This document shows positions 1-6,004 of a stretch of 6,220 nucleotides of DNA, in pieces. This DNA comes from Dehalobacter sp. CP (GTDB lineage: Bacteria; Bacillota_B; Desulfitobacteriia; Desulfitobacteriales; Syntrophobotulaceae), in contig VMEE01000068.1 in assembly GCA_009910795.1 (NCBI GenBank), positions 1 through 6,220 on the forward strand. Direction: 5' to 3'. A program made the translations under genes and the position numbers. The notes beneath the pieces are model-generated. The model ran no database searches. It was not told the origin of the DNA and saw only the letters and a program-made list of their open reading frames with translations. The first letter of the stretch is position 1; every line of letters starts with the position of its first letter.

Positions 1-30
1 CATTGCTTCTATATAATGGGAAGAGAGCAT
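1..30 (-). CDS. 5' end of an unidentified gene, cut by the window edge
   Basis: Only the first ten codons are present, reading MLSSHYIEAM. The start is supported by a near-perfect ribosome binding site, AGGAGGT at 39-45, placed 8 nt before the ATG at 28-30. No stop codon appears within the ten codons. The start codon and codons 2-4 form the 3' arm of a long inverted repeat with the leader (21-101). Translation may therefore depend on that structure opening. The gene follows rsmI in the same direction after about 100 nt. In B. subtilis this position is occupied by abrB, but the ten residues do not resemble an AbrB N-terminus. A transposase is conceivable given the hidden start codon, but ten residues cannot decide this. 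Product unknown. Confidence 0.6.
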   Translation of the reverse strand, partial: MLSSHYIEAM

Positions 31-101
31 ATTGCGTTACCTCCTAAGTAAAAAGATCGTAGTGGTTCGTTTTACTTTTAGGTTTTCGCTTATGCTCTCT
101 T
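21..101 (-). promoter_or_regulatory. Long leader hairpin covering the start codon and part of the RBS of the left-end gene
   Basis: Read on the minus strand, an 11-nt arm AAGAGAGCATA (91-101) pairs perfectly with TATGCTCTCTT (21-31), which contains the ATG of the left-end gene. After a small internal loop, GCG (87-89) pairs with CGC (34-36). An inner stem then pairs 78-82 with 43-47 and 70-75 with 48-53, with a 2-nt bulge at 76-77. This inner stem takes up the first AGG of the AGGAGGT ribosome binding site. The fold would hold both the ribosome site and the start codon in a double strand. There is no U-run after the 3' arm, so it is not an intrinsic terminator. The pairing is seen directly; a role in translational control is inferred. 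Confidence 0.55.
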
Positions 102-129
102 TGTTTCCTACTATGCACCCCAATATTTA

Positions 130-987
130 TTATAGAACCTCATTTTTTTCAGACTCAATGATTGATTTGTAAAGCTCCTTCCTGGATAGGTTATATTTCA
201 CGACGATCTCCTTTATCGCTGCTTTTTTTTCTTGACCGCTTTTCATTTTTTCTCTGAGTATACCTACGGCTTGATCTAACTCAATTTTTTGTTCCGCTTT
301 TTTATATCCTTCTATTATAAGGGTGACCTCACCTTTGACTCCTTTTTCCTTATAATATTTAAGCACTTCCTGCAGCGTGCCCCGCTTATACTCCTCATAT
401 ACTTTAGTCAGTTCTCTGGCTACACAGCATAGCCGATCTTCTCCCCAACAGGAAAGCATATCCTGTAAAGTTGCGCATAAACGATGAGGGCTTTCGTAGA
501 AGATCATCGTCCTTCGCTCAGCAGCAAGCTCATTTAGCAAATTATTTCTGTCCTTGCTTTGACGCGGAAAAAACCCCCCAAAAACGAACTCCTTTGTCTC
601 AATGCCTGAAGCTACCAAGCCTGTCAGCAATGCTGCCGGACCTGGTATAACAGATATCTCTATCCCGTTTGCTATACATGCTTTGACCAAATCGCTCCCT
701 GGATCGGAAATTCCTGGCATCCCGGCATCCGAAACCAATGCAATATTCTGCCCCTCATGTAATCTCCTGATGATTTCGCTTTCCCGGCTTTGCTTGTTAT
801 GCTCATGATAGCTGATCAATGGCTTCTTGATCTCAAAGCGTGATAAGAGCTTTCTGGTCTGTCGCGTATCCTCTGCAGCTATAAGATCTGCATTTTTTAG
901 TGTTTCGACCGCCCGGAAAGTAATATCTCCCATGTTGCCAAGAGGCGTTCCAACCAAATAAAGCACCCCTTCAGTCTGAGTGGTCAT
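130..987 (-). CDS. rsmI: 16S rRNA (cytidine1402-2'-O)-methyltransferase RsmI
   Basis: RsmI uses S-adenosylmethionine to methylate the ribose 2'-OH of C1402 in the 16S rRNA decoding centre. It belongs to the tetrapyrrole methylase fold. Family motifs run in order: LYLVGTPLGNMGDITFRA near the N-terminus, AAEDTRQTRKLL, SDAGMPGISDPGSDLV, the SAM-site stretch VIPGPAALLTGLVASG, FVFGGFFPR, IFYESPHR, CVARELTKVYEE and KGEVTLIIEG. A lysine-rich helical tail containing LSRKELYKSII follows. Two start codons are possible. The ATG at 985-987 has GGAGG six bases upstream and gives 285 residues. The ATG at 991-993 directly abuts that GGAGG and is less likely. The start overlaps the end of trmN6 by 17 bp, which suggests translational coupling. 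In B. subtilis the GIY-YIG gene yazA lies between these two genes; here it is missing. Confidence 0.95.
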   Translation of the reverse strand: MTTQTEGVLYLVGTPLGNMGDITFRAVETLKNADLIAAEDTRQTRKLLSRFEIKKPLISYHEHNKQSRESEIIRRLHEGQNIALVSDAGMPGISDPGSDLVKACIANGIEISVIPGPAALLTGLVASGIETKEFVFGGFFPRQSKDRNNLLNELAAERRTMIFYESPHRLCATLQDMLSCWGEDRLCCVARELTKVYEEYKRGTLQEVLKYYKEKGVKGEVTLIIEGYKKAEQKIELDQAVGILREKMKSGQEKKAAIKEIVVKYNLSRKELYKSIIESEKNEVL

Positions 988-1732
988 GAGCATCCTCCCC
1001 CTTGCCGTACCAACCCATTACTTCCTCCGTGTATTCCCCGGGCGCCCGGTAAACCACCAAAGGTGGCAGTACCAGCAATTCTGCCGGAGCCTTTCTGCGG
1101 GCTTCGATCAAAACATGCCGGGAAGATTTCCCGGCAAAAGAATGGACGAAGCGGATCCTTCTAGGCTCCAACTCATATTTGCGCAGTAGCTCAAAAACAT
1201 CCACCAGCCTCTCCGTGCGGTGGATCATCGCAAAACGTCCCTGGTAATTTAAAAGCTTCGCTGCAGCACCAAGAAAATCTTCCAGAGTGCAGACAAGTTC
1301 GTGTCTTGCCGTAGCTTTTAAATAAACCTCGCTGTGTTTTCCTTCCTTGATTGTCCAATACGGCGGATTAGCAGTGACCAAAGTGTTTTCACCGCCAGCT
1401 AATGTCTTGTGTATATCTTTTATATCTGCTTTGCGGATTTGGATATATCCTTCAGCTTTATTTAATTTAACTGAGCGTTCTGCCATCTCAACCATTTCTT
1501 CATGCAGCTCGACTCCACAAATGCTTAGTTTGGCTGCCCGAGTGCTTAAAATGAGTGGGATTATCCCCGTCCCCGTCCCAAGGTCAACTACGCGGTCGCC
1601 TTCTTTGACATGGGCAAAATGCGCAAGCAGCACCGAGTCCAAAGTAAACCGGAAGCCGTTCTTTTTTTGAATAACCTTCAGGTCACCGATCAACAAATCA
1701 TCGAGGGTCTCGTCCGCCTTCAGCTGGACCAT
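971..1732 (-). CDS. trmN6: tRNA1(Val) (adenine37-N6)-methyltransferase family protein (YabB/TrmN6)
   Basis: This is a class I SAM-dependent methyltransferase of 253 residues. The SAM-binding motif VVDLGTGTGIIPL lies at about residues 48-60, and the acidic loop GVELHEEMVEMA follows at about 73-84. The catalytic N6-adenine motif NPPY is at 122-125. The N-terminal DETLDDLL...FRFTLDSVLLAHF signature is typical of YabB/YfiC (COG4123) proteins. In Escherichia coli the family member methylates A37 of tRNA1(Val); for Firmicute YabB proteins that substrate is inferred from homology. The start is well supported: AGGAGG stands 5 nt before the ATG, and the protein begins MVQLKADE, much like B. subtilis YabB. 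It lies 25 nt after yabA and overlaps rsmI. The 3' part is noticeably GC-rich and carries a strong intragenic inverted repeat at 1116-1136. Confidence 0.9.
   Translation of the reverse strand: MVQLKADETLDDLLIGDLKVIQKKNGFRFTLDSVLLAHFAHVKEGDRVVDLGTGTGIIPLILSTRAAKLSICGVELHEEMVEMAERSVKLNKAEGYIQIRKADIKDIHKTLAGGENTLVTANPPYWTIKEGKHSEVYLKATARHELVCTLEDFLGAAAKLLNYQGRFAMIHRTERLVDVFELLRKYELEPRRIRFVHSFAGKSSRHVLIEARRKAPAELLVLPPLVVYRAPGEYTEEVMGWYGKGEDAHDHSD
1116..1136 (-). repeat. Perfect 9-bp inverted repeat inside trmN6
   Basis: TGCCGGGAA at 1116-1124 and TTCCCGGCA at 1128-1136 are exact reverse complements separated by 3 nt. In the minus-strand mRNA this is a GC-rich hairpin followed by TGTTTTG, so it looks like a weak intrinsic terminator. 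It encodes the AGKSSR segment at about residues 200-205 of TrmN6, which probably limits the sequence. A second element, the 12-bp palindrome CCGGGCGCCCGG, lies about 70 nt further along the gene at 1038-1049. Whether the hairpin affects transcription or mRNA stability is unknown. Confidence 0.6.
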
Positions 1733-1757
1733 CCCGTCCTCCTATCAAGCTGTACGC

Positions 1758-2063
1758 TTATAATTTTTCTAAAAAGCTGACACAAAACAGGCAGTCTCCG
1801 TGACGGGCCTGCCCGAAATGCAGATGGCAAATATGAAACCCCTGTTGATATAGCCTGGAAAGATTATCATGCCCTTCCTTCTGAATTTTGGTGGCGTTTT
1901 TTTCTATCTCAGCCTTGTCCTCATCAGAATAACTGCACAGCTGGCGACGCAGTCTTTCATTTTCTTCTTCCTGAGCATAGACCAGCATCTTAAGCTCAGT
2001 CAGCTCATTTAGTGCATCCTGCAATTGCTGTTCCATCTGGATCAAGCGTTCGGTTATCTTCAT
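1758..2063 (-). CDS. yabA: Replication initiation control protein YabA
   Basis: YabA is a small negative regulator of replication initiation in Firmicutes. In B. subtilis it bridges DnaA and the sliding clamp DnaN. With the start chosen here the protein has 101 residues; B. subtilis YabA has about 119. Residues 1-45 form a heptad-like, Glu/Leu-rich helix expected to be a coiled coil for oligomerisation. A charged linker follows. The C-terminal segment [21 protein letters not shown]...GDCLFC matches the family zinc module, with C79, H82, C91 and C94 as likely ligands. The start at 2061-2063 has AGAGG eight bases upstream and matches the family N-terminus. An in-frame extension upstream would overlap ricT and has no family support. 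The gene starts 17 nt after ricT ends and precedes trmN6, the conserved Bacillus order. Confidence 0.93.
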   Translation of the reverse strand: MKITERLIQMEQQLQDALNELTELKMLVYAQEEENERLRRQLCSYSDEDKAEIEKNATKIQKEGHDNLSRLYQQGFHICHLHFGQARHGDCLFCVSFLEKL

Positions 2064-2080
2064 TTTCTTATCCTCTTTTG

Positions 2081-2806
2081 TTATTCCGGAAGATCCTCTA
2101 AGCATTCCAGCGGCATATCTTCAGGCATCGGAGGTATCTCCGGGATCTTGATGCCTTTTTTGCCGTTTTCATATGTTTCACTCTCATACTTCAAGCAGCA
2201 CATCAACCTGCCGCATATCCCCGATATTTTGGTTGGGTTAAGCGAAAGGTTCTGATCTTTAGCCATGCGTATCGAGACGGGTTCAAAATCTCCCAAAAAG
2301 GTTGCGCAGCAAAGCATTCTTCCACAACATCCTATTCCTCCAAGCATTTTTGCTTCATCCCGCACACCGATTTGGCGCAATTCTATCCTTGTTCTGAATA
2401 TTGCTGCCAGATCCTTGACAAGTTCACGAAAGTCTACTCTTCCCTCGGCCGTAAAATAGAATATGACCTTGCTGCCATCAAATGTATATTCCACATCTAT
2501 CAGCTTCATTGGGAGTTTATGCTCAACTATTTTTTTCTGGCATTGCTGTTTGGCTTCCTGCTCTTTTTTCTCATTGACATCCATCTGGGCTTTATCATTT
2601 TCTGTCGCAATACGAATCACCTTCTTAAGGGGTAAAACTACATCTTTATCTGTTACCTCGCGATTAGCGATCACGGCCTTGCCGTACTCCAATCCGCGAA
2701 CAGTTTCGACGATAACATCGGTGTTTGCTTTTATTTCAAGCTCTTCCGGATCGAAATAGTATATCTTCCCTGCCGGTTTGAACCGGACACCAACAACCTT
2801 GATCAT
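2081..2806 (-). CDS. ricT: Regulatory iron-sulfur complex subunit RicT (YaaT, PSP1 domain)
   Basis: RicT is a PSP1-domain protein. In B. subtilis it forms a complex with RicA (YmcA) and RicF (YlbF) that binds [4Fe-4S] clusters, works with RNase Y in mRNA maturation, and is needed for sporulation, competence and biofilm formation. The 241-residue protein starts [20 protein letters not shown], as RicT proteins do, and contains [14 protein letters not shown]. The Cys-rich core has residues C160, C161, C166, C167, C198, C203 and C204 in [12 protein letters not shown] and GICGRLMCC, the expected cluster ligands. [24 protein letters not shown] is highly conserved. The tail is acidic and proline-rich. 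The ATG at 2804-2806 is preferred over an upstream in-frame TTG (2842) because it fits the family start and has a G-rich ribosome site 7 nt upstream. That site lies in a small hairpin. RicA and RicF are not in this window. Confidence 0.95.
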   Translation of the reverse strand: MIKVVGVRFKPAGKIYYFDPEELEIKANTDVIVETVRGLEYGKAVIANREVTDKDVVLPLKKVIRIATENDKAQMDVNEKKEQEAKQQCQKKIVEHKLPMKLIDVEYTFDGSKVIFYFTAEGRVDFRELVKDLAAIFRTRIELRQIGVRDEAKMLGGIGCCGRMLCCATFLGDFEPVSIRMAKDQNLSLNPTKISGICGRLMCCLKYESETYENGKKGIKIPEIPPMPEDMPLECLEDLPE

Positions 2807-2817
2807 GGGGCATCCCC
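2807..2817 (-). promoter_or_regulatory. G4/C4 hairpin at the ricT ribosome binding site
   Basis: The minus strand reads AAAGGGGGATGCCCC directly before the ricT ATG. GGGG (2814-2817) can pair with CCCC (2807-2810) across a 3-nt ATG loop, which hides the core of the ribosome binding site. The stem is only 4 bp but all G-C. The loop ATG is out of frame and opens a short alternative reading frame. A role in limiting ricT translation is inferred. Confidence 0.35.
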
Positions 2818-2876
2818 CTTTCAATCGATATTTTTTTATCAAGCCTTCGATCAGTATTTGTGAGTTCTGTATTTTC

Positions 2877-2906
2877 GCATTTCATATTTCTGTATTTCAT
2901 ATTTCT
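2877..2906. repeat. 15-nt tandem direct repeat in the holB-ricT gap
   Basis: On the plus strand, GCATTTCATATTTCT (2877-2891) is followed at once by GTATTTCATATTTCT (2892-2906), with one mismatch. A degenerate partial copy, GTATTTTC, stands at 2869-2876. On the transcribed strand the units read AGAAATATGAAATAC/GC. The repeats lie about 70-100 nt upstream of the ricT start. The rest of the 173-nt gap (2807-2979) holds a 16-nt palindrome (2940-2955). I find no convincing sigma-A promoter, no terminator with a U-run and no RNA gene in it. Confidence 0.7.
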
Positions 2907-2939
2907 AATGCATATCACATTGGAGCATTATTTACCGAT

Positions 2940-2955
2940 AGTATAAAAGTATACT
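2940..2955. repeat. 16-nt palindrome AGTATA-AAAG-TATACT downstream of holB
   Basis: AGTATA (2940-2945) and TATACT (2950-2955) are perfect inverted copies around a 4-nt centre, 25 nt past the holB stop. It is AT-rich, so any RNA hairpin would be weak and no U-run follows. It could be an operator half-site pair or part of a promoter (TATACT resembles a -10 hexamer), but no good -35 is placed for it. Function unknown. Confidence 0.4.
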
Positions 2956-2979
2956 CAGTTTAACTCGTTTTTTACTTGG

Positions 2980-3936
2980 TCATACTTTTTCAATATCCTT
3001 CAATTTAAGAAGCAAAACTTCCAGAACCAGTCTGACGTTAGCGTTTCTTTGGATCTGCCGGGCAGCAAGGCGCAGTTGTTCGAGCGCATTGCAACACTCT
3101 TCTATACGATAATCTTTATCGGTTAAGGTGTCAAGAAGGTTGTTTTGAACACCGTGACAGTTGACAAGTTTGTCTCTGTAATATGCGCTTAGCATATCGA
3201 GAATCAGTTCGGTGTGCTCTTTATTTTTGCCCAGCTCTTCTGCCTTGGCAAGCAAGGGCGCGTAGCGCCCTTCCTGAAGATCTGCAAGCAACTTCTGCAC
3301 CTCATCATTTATTCCGGATATACCCTCTGTGTCGTTCATTTCCAGGGCTTTTGCAGCCGAACCATTGGCAAGTCCGAGTGGAAAAATAACCTGAACAGAC
3401 TTTGTTTGCAAAATCTCCTTAAGAACATCCTCGCCCAACGGCATAAAAGGAATAGGCTGACAGCGCGAAAGAATCGTAAGCGGCAGCTGTCCTGTATCAG
3501 CAGCTATCAAAACAAGCACTGTTCTCTCTGGTGGCTCCTCGAGAATGTGCAGAAGGCTGTTGGCTGCCTCAAGGGTCATTCTTTCTGCCCCGTCAATAAT
3601 TATTACCTTGTATTTTGCTTCATAGCACCGTAAATAAGCCTTTTCTTGCATGCTGCGCATTTGGGATATCTTTATAGTATTGCCCTCGGGCTCGATCCGG
3701 ATAAAATCCGGGTGATTTTTTGCGGATATTTTTCGGCATGCTAAACACTTTCCGCAAGGCAGGTTTCCCTCGGGAGCAATACAGTTGATGGCCTGAGCAA
3801 AGAGCAGTGCTGCTTTGTTCTTGCCCACACCATCAGGGCCATAGAAAATATAGGCGTGAGCTATGCGCGAAGTACAGATGCTGTTTTGCAGTAATCCAAC
3901 TGCCCGGCTTTGACCTTTCAGCTCCTCAAATCCCAT
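2980..3936 (-). CDS. holB: DNA polymerase III delta' subunit (clamp loader)
   Basis: Delta' is the structural subunit of the clamp-loader complex that places the DnaN beta clamp on primed DNA. The 318-residue protein shows the AAA+ fold of the DnaX/HolB family. It begins MGFEELKGQSRAVGLLQNSI, followed by HAYIFYGPDGVGKN (P-loop region, residues 33-40). A zinc module follows, with C52, C61, C64 and C67. The Walker B region is VIIIDGAERM (111-120), then EAANSLLHILEEPPE and the SRC motif at 157-159. The P-loop ends in Lys-Asn rather than Lys-Ser/Thr and Walker B lacks the DExx acid pair, in keeping with delta' being ATPase-inactive in well-studied bacteria. GGAGGT lies six bases before the ATG. 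The gene follows the decarboxylase by 20 nt and is probably co-transcribed with it. DnaX is not in the window. Confidence 0.95.
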   Translation of the reverse strand: MGFEELKGQSRAVGLLQNSICTSRIAHAYIFYGPDGVGKNKAALLFAQAINCIAPEGNLPCGKCLACRKISAKNHPDFIRIEPEGNTIKISQMRSMQEKAYLRCYEAKYKVIIIDGAERMTLEAANSLLHILEEPPERTVLVLIAADTGQLPLTILSRCQPIPFMPLGEDVLKEILQTKSVQVIFPLGLANGSAAKALEMNDTEGISGINDEVQKLLADLQEGRYAPLLAKAEELGKNKEHTELILDMLSAYYRDKLVNCHGVQNNLLDTLTDKDYRIEECCNALEQLRLAARQIQRNANVRLVLEVLLLKLKDIEKV

Positions 3937-3956
3937 CTTTATACCTCCGCAATATT

Positions 3957-5414
3957 TCAGCTTCCTAACTTTTCAATCATCACTTCCAGTGATCCTTCGT
4001 TAAAGCTGTTTGAAAGTTTCATGCCCAGACTTTGAGTCTCTAGCAAAAAATCTATATGTTCTCTGCTTATCTGTTCTCCCGGCCAAAGTAAAGGTATCCC
4101 CGGTGGATAAGTTATAACCGGAGCCGCCGCGATCCTTCCGACAGCCTTTTGCGGTCCGACTTTTTCTTTTTGCGCGAAATAAACATTCCGTGGAGAAACA
4201 TTTGGTCCCGGCCCCTTCTTGAAAAGTTCCCGATTTTTTATTTGGGGCAGCCGTTTCCTTTTCAGGTCCCTTTTCCCGATACGTTTGAGTGCCCGGATAA
4301 TTTTTGTTACATTCGCCATCTCATGACCAAAATTTATCAACAGCAGTACATAATAATAATCGCTCAATTCAACATCTATGCAATACTCATTACGCAGGAT
4401 TTCAGCCAGTTCCCAGCCTGTTATCCCCAGTTCCGCGGAAGATAATAATATTTTGGTTTCGTCTTGGTACCATCCGCTGCTCTTTTCCGGTGCATATACT
4501 CTGAACCCGCTGATTTTTTGCGCCTCAGCTCTGAGTTTATTCGCAAGTTCGCTGCTTTTTTCCAGCAGTTCCTTTCCTTTTCGATACAGCTCTGCCTGAA
4601 GAGCATCAAGAGAGGCAAGCAGCAAATATGAAGGGCTGGTGGTCTGTAGCAGTAAAAGGGCCTGCTGCACATCCTTGACTAATTCATCATTGTTTACATG
4701 CAACAAACTGGTTTGGGTCATCACCGGCAAAGTTTTATGGGCACCATGCACCACGATATCAGCTCCACAGCGCTGTGCTGAAAAGGTTGGTCGACGGCCA
4801 AAATATAAATGTGCTCCATGCGCTTCATCAACGATTACCGGTATCCCTCTTTTTTCGACAATTCGAAGCAACTCGGTGATCTCGGCCGATGTTCCGCGAT
4901 ATTCTGGATTAACGAGCAGCGCCGATGACAGGTCAGGGTTTTCGGAGAAAGTTTCGCGCAAACCCTCCAAAGACATGCCCATCGGGAAGCCCCATTCCTC
5001 TTCAATCACTAATGGGGCTAAAACAGGTACCCCCCCTGTCAGCACTAAACCATTTAGGACTGATATGTGTGCGTTGCGTGGGATAAGGATTTTTTTGTCA
5101 GGAGCGCTCACTGCCAGCAGGGATGCTTGTATACCCAAGGTTGAGCCATTGGTCAAATAAAAAGTCTGTTTTGCGCCAAAAACAGCCGCAGCCAAACGCT
5201 GAGATTCTTTAAGGCAAGCGCTGGGAGCACGCAAATCGTCCAATCCGGGAAGTTCTGTAAGATCGCTTTTCATAAAATGCTTGCGGGCCAAAAGAACGAA
5301 TTCCCGAGGTAAGCCCTTTGCTCCTTTATGCCCGGGCATATGAAAACCTGTTGCATTTCGTCCAAGGTGCTCTCTAATGCTGTTGGTCAGCGGGCTTTGG
5401 CCCTTCTCAGACAT
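3957..5414 (-). CDS. PLP-dependent Orn/Lys/Arg decarboxylase family protein (YaaO/SpeA type)
   Basis: This 485-residue protein is a fold-type I, PLP-dependent decarboxylase of the Firmicute YaaO/SpeA group, similar in length to B. subtilis SpeA and YaaO (about 480-490). Visible motifs are FHMPGHKG (24-31), TNGST (88-92), IPRNAHISVLNG (111-122), the cofactor-contacting DEAHGAH (196-202), and HGAHKTLP (223-230), in which K227 is the likely Schiff-base lysine. The C-terminal domain contains YPPGIPLLWPGE (436-447). Whether it acts on arginine, lysine or ornithine cannot be read from the sequence, so no symbol is given. The start is bounded by an in-frame TAA four codons upstream; the ribosome site (GGGGAT, close to the ATG) is weak. 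The 65-nt gap before it holds TAAAAT (5448-5453), a possible -10 without a clear -35. tmk, darA and yaaR, which follow yaaO in B. subtilis, are absent. Confidence 0.9.
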   Translation of the reverse strand: MSEKGQSPLTNSIREHLGRNATGFHMPGHKGAKGLPREFVLLARKHFMKSDLTELPGLDDLRAPSACLKESQRLAAAVFGAKQTFYLTNGSTLGIQASLLAVSAPDKKILIPRNAHISVLNGLVLTGGVPVLAPLVIEEEWGFPMGMSLEGLRETFSENPDLSSALLVNPEYRGTSAEITELLRIVEKRGIPVIVDEAHGAHLYFGRRPTFSAQRCGADIVVHGAHKTLPVMTQTSLLHVNNDELVKDVQQALLLLQTTSPSYLLLASLDALQAELYRKGKELLEKSSELANKLRAEAQKISGFRVYAPEKSSGWYQDETKILLSSAELGITGWELAEILRNEYCIDVELSDYYYVLLLINFGHEMANVTKIIRALKRIGKRDLKRKRLPQIKNRELFKKGPGPNVSPRNVYFAQKEKVGPQKAVGRIAAAPVITYPPGIPLLWPGEQISREHIDFLLETQSLGMKLSNSFNEGSLEVMIEKLGS

Positions 5415-5479
5415 AGATCCCCATTACCTTTCCGTGTATGTTTAACAATTTTAGCTCTCCAACTCAAGACGTTCTTGTT

Positions 5480-5998
5480 TTATTCTTTTTCGCCTTGAAT
5501 GCCAAGCCTTTCGATTTTCAACAAAGCGTTTTTTAAATCGATCCCACCCTGATATCCTGTCATATTTCCATCTTTTCCAATCACCCTGTGGCAGGGGATG
5601 AATATAGGAAGCTTGTTTTTAGCACAGGCTCTGCCAACTGCCCGCGAAGCTTTTGGTCGGCCAATATCCCTGGCCAGCTGTCCGTAAGTTTTAGTTTGTC
5701 CGTAAGGTATATCCATTAGTTGTTCCCAAATCCTGCGCTCAAACTCTGTTCCCTTTATACTGAGAGGCACCGTAAAGTTTTTACGCTTACCGTCCAGGTA
5801 TTCCTTTAGCTGTTGCAACGCGGCAGCGGAAACGGGCACTGAGTCGGGCTGGCTTGAACTCTCCGCGGCCTCCGTCGATTGCTGGTCGTCATTATTCATC
5901 TTTACAAAAGGGTAGATATCCAGAGCAGTTATTTTTCCCAGATCTTCGCTAAGAACTATTTTACCAATGGATAGGAAGGCACAGAATTCTTTTCTCAT
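5480..5998 (-). CDS. ogt: Methylated-DNA--[protein]-cysteine S-methyltransferase (Ogt/MGMT type)
   Basis: This is a suicide repair protein that transfers the alkyl group from O6-alkylguanine (and O4-alkylthymine) in DNA to its own cysteine. The 172-residue chain has a short N-terminal domain (IGKIVLSEDLGKITALDI, about 11-28), then a polar Ser/Asp/Gln/Glu-rich linker (about 34-58). The catalytic domain carries GTEFERRIWEQLMDIPYGQTKTYGQLA, the helix-turn-helix recognition segment PKASRAVGRACAKN with the probable Arg finger R119, the active site PCHRV (135-139, nucleophile C136), and GYQGG (148-152). It is a single-domain enzyme, not an Ada fusion. The start is forced: an in-frame TGA lies four codons upstream with no other start codon between. 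There is no Shine-Dalgarno sequence, and a promoter ends six bases before the ATG, so the mRNA may be leaderless. ogt lies just behind an rRNA operon. Confidence 0.95.
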   Translation of the reverse strand: MRKEFCAFLSIGKIVLSEDLGKITALDIYPFVKMNNDDQQSTEAAESSSQPDSVPVSAAALQQLKEYLDGKRKNFTVPLSIKGTEFERRIWEQLMDIPYGQTKTYGQLARDIGRPKASRAVGRACAKNKLPIFIPCHRVIGKDGNMTGYQGGIDLKNALLKIERLGIQGEKE

Positions 5999-6004
5999 GC
6001 ATAA

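Noticed and set aside
1347..1670. 107-codon open frame on the plus strand
   Set aside because: Antisense shadow of trmN6, opposite its SAM and NPPY motifs.
2807..2842. Longer N-terminus of ricT from a TTG at 2842
   Set aside because: The extension has no ribosome site of its own and passes through the RBS hairpin. RicT proteins begin at the MIKVVGVRF segment.
2736..2918. 60-codon minus-strand open frame over the ricT leader
   Set aside because: It owes its length to the AT-rich tandem repeat (RNMKYRNMKC) and then runs into the first part of ricT in another frame. No family and no convincing ribosome site.
3214..3633. 139-codon open frame on the plus strand
   Set aside because: Antisense shadow of holB with no recognisable domain.
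4639..5160. 173-codon open frame on the plus strand
   Set aside because: It lies antisense to the decarboxylase, whose own frame carries all family motifs. The plus-strand translation is Ser/Pro/Cys-rich, shows no recognisable domain, and has no ribosome binding site of note.
5465..5485. Plus-strand hairpin CAAGA-CGT-TCTTG followed by a T-rich tract
   Set aside because: It looks like a terminator only on the plus strand, where no gene is seen. The stem has five base pairs and would be weak.
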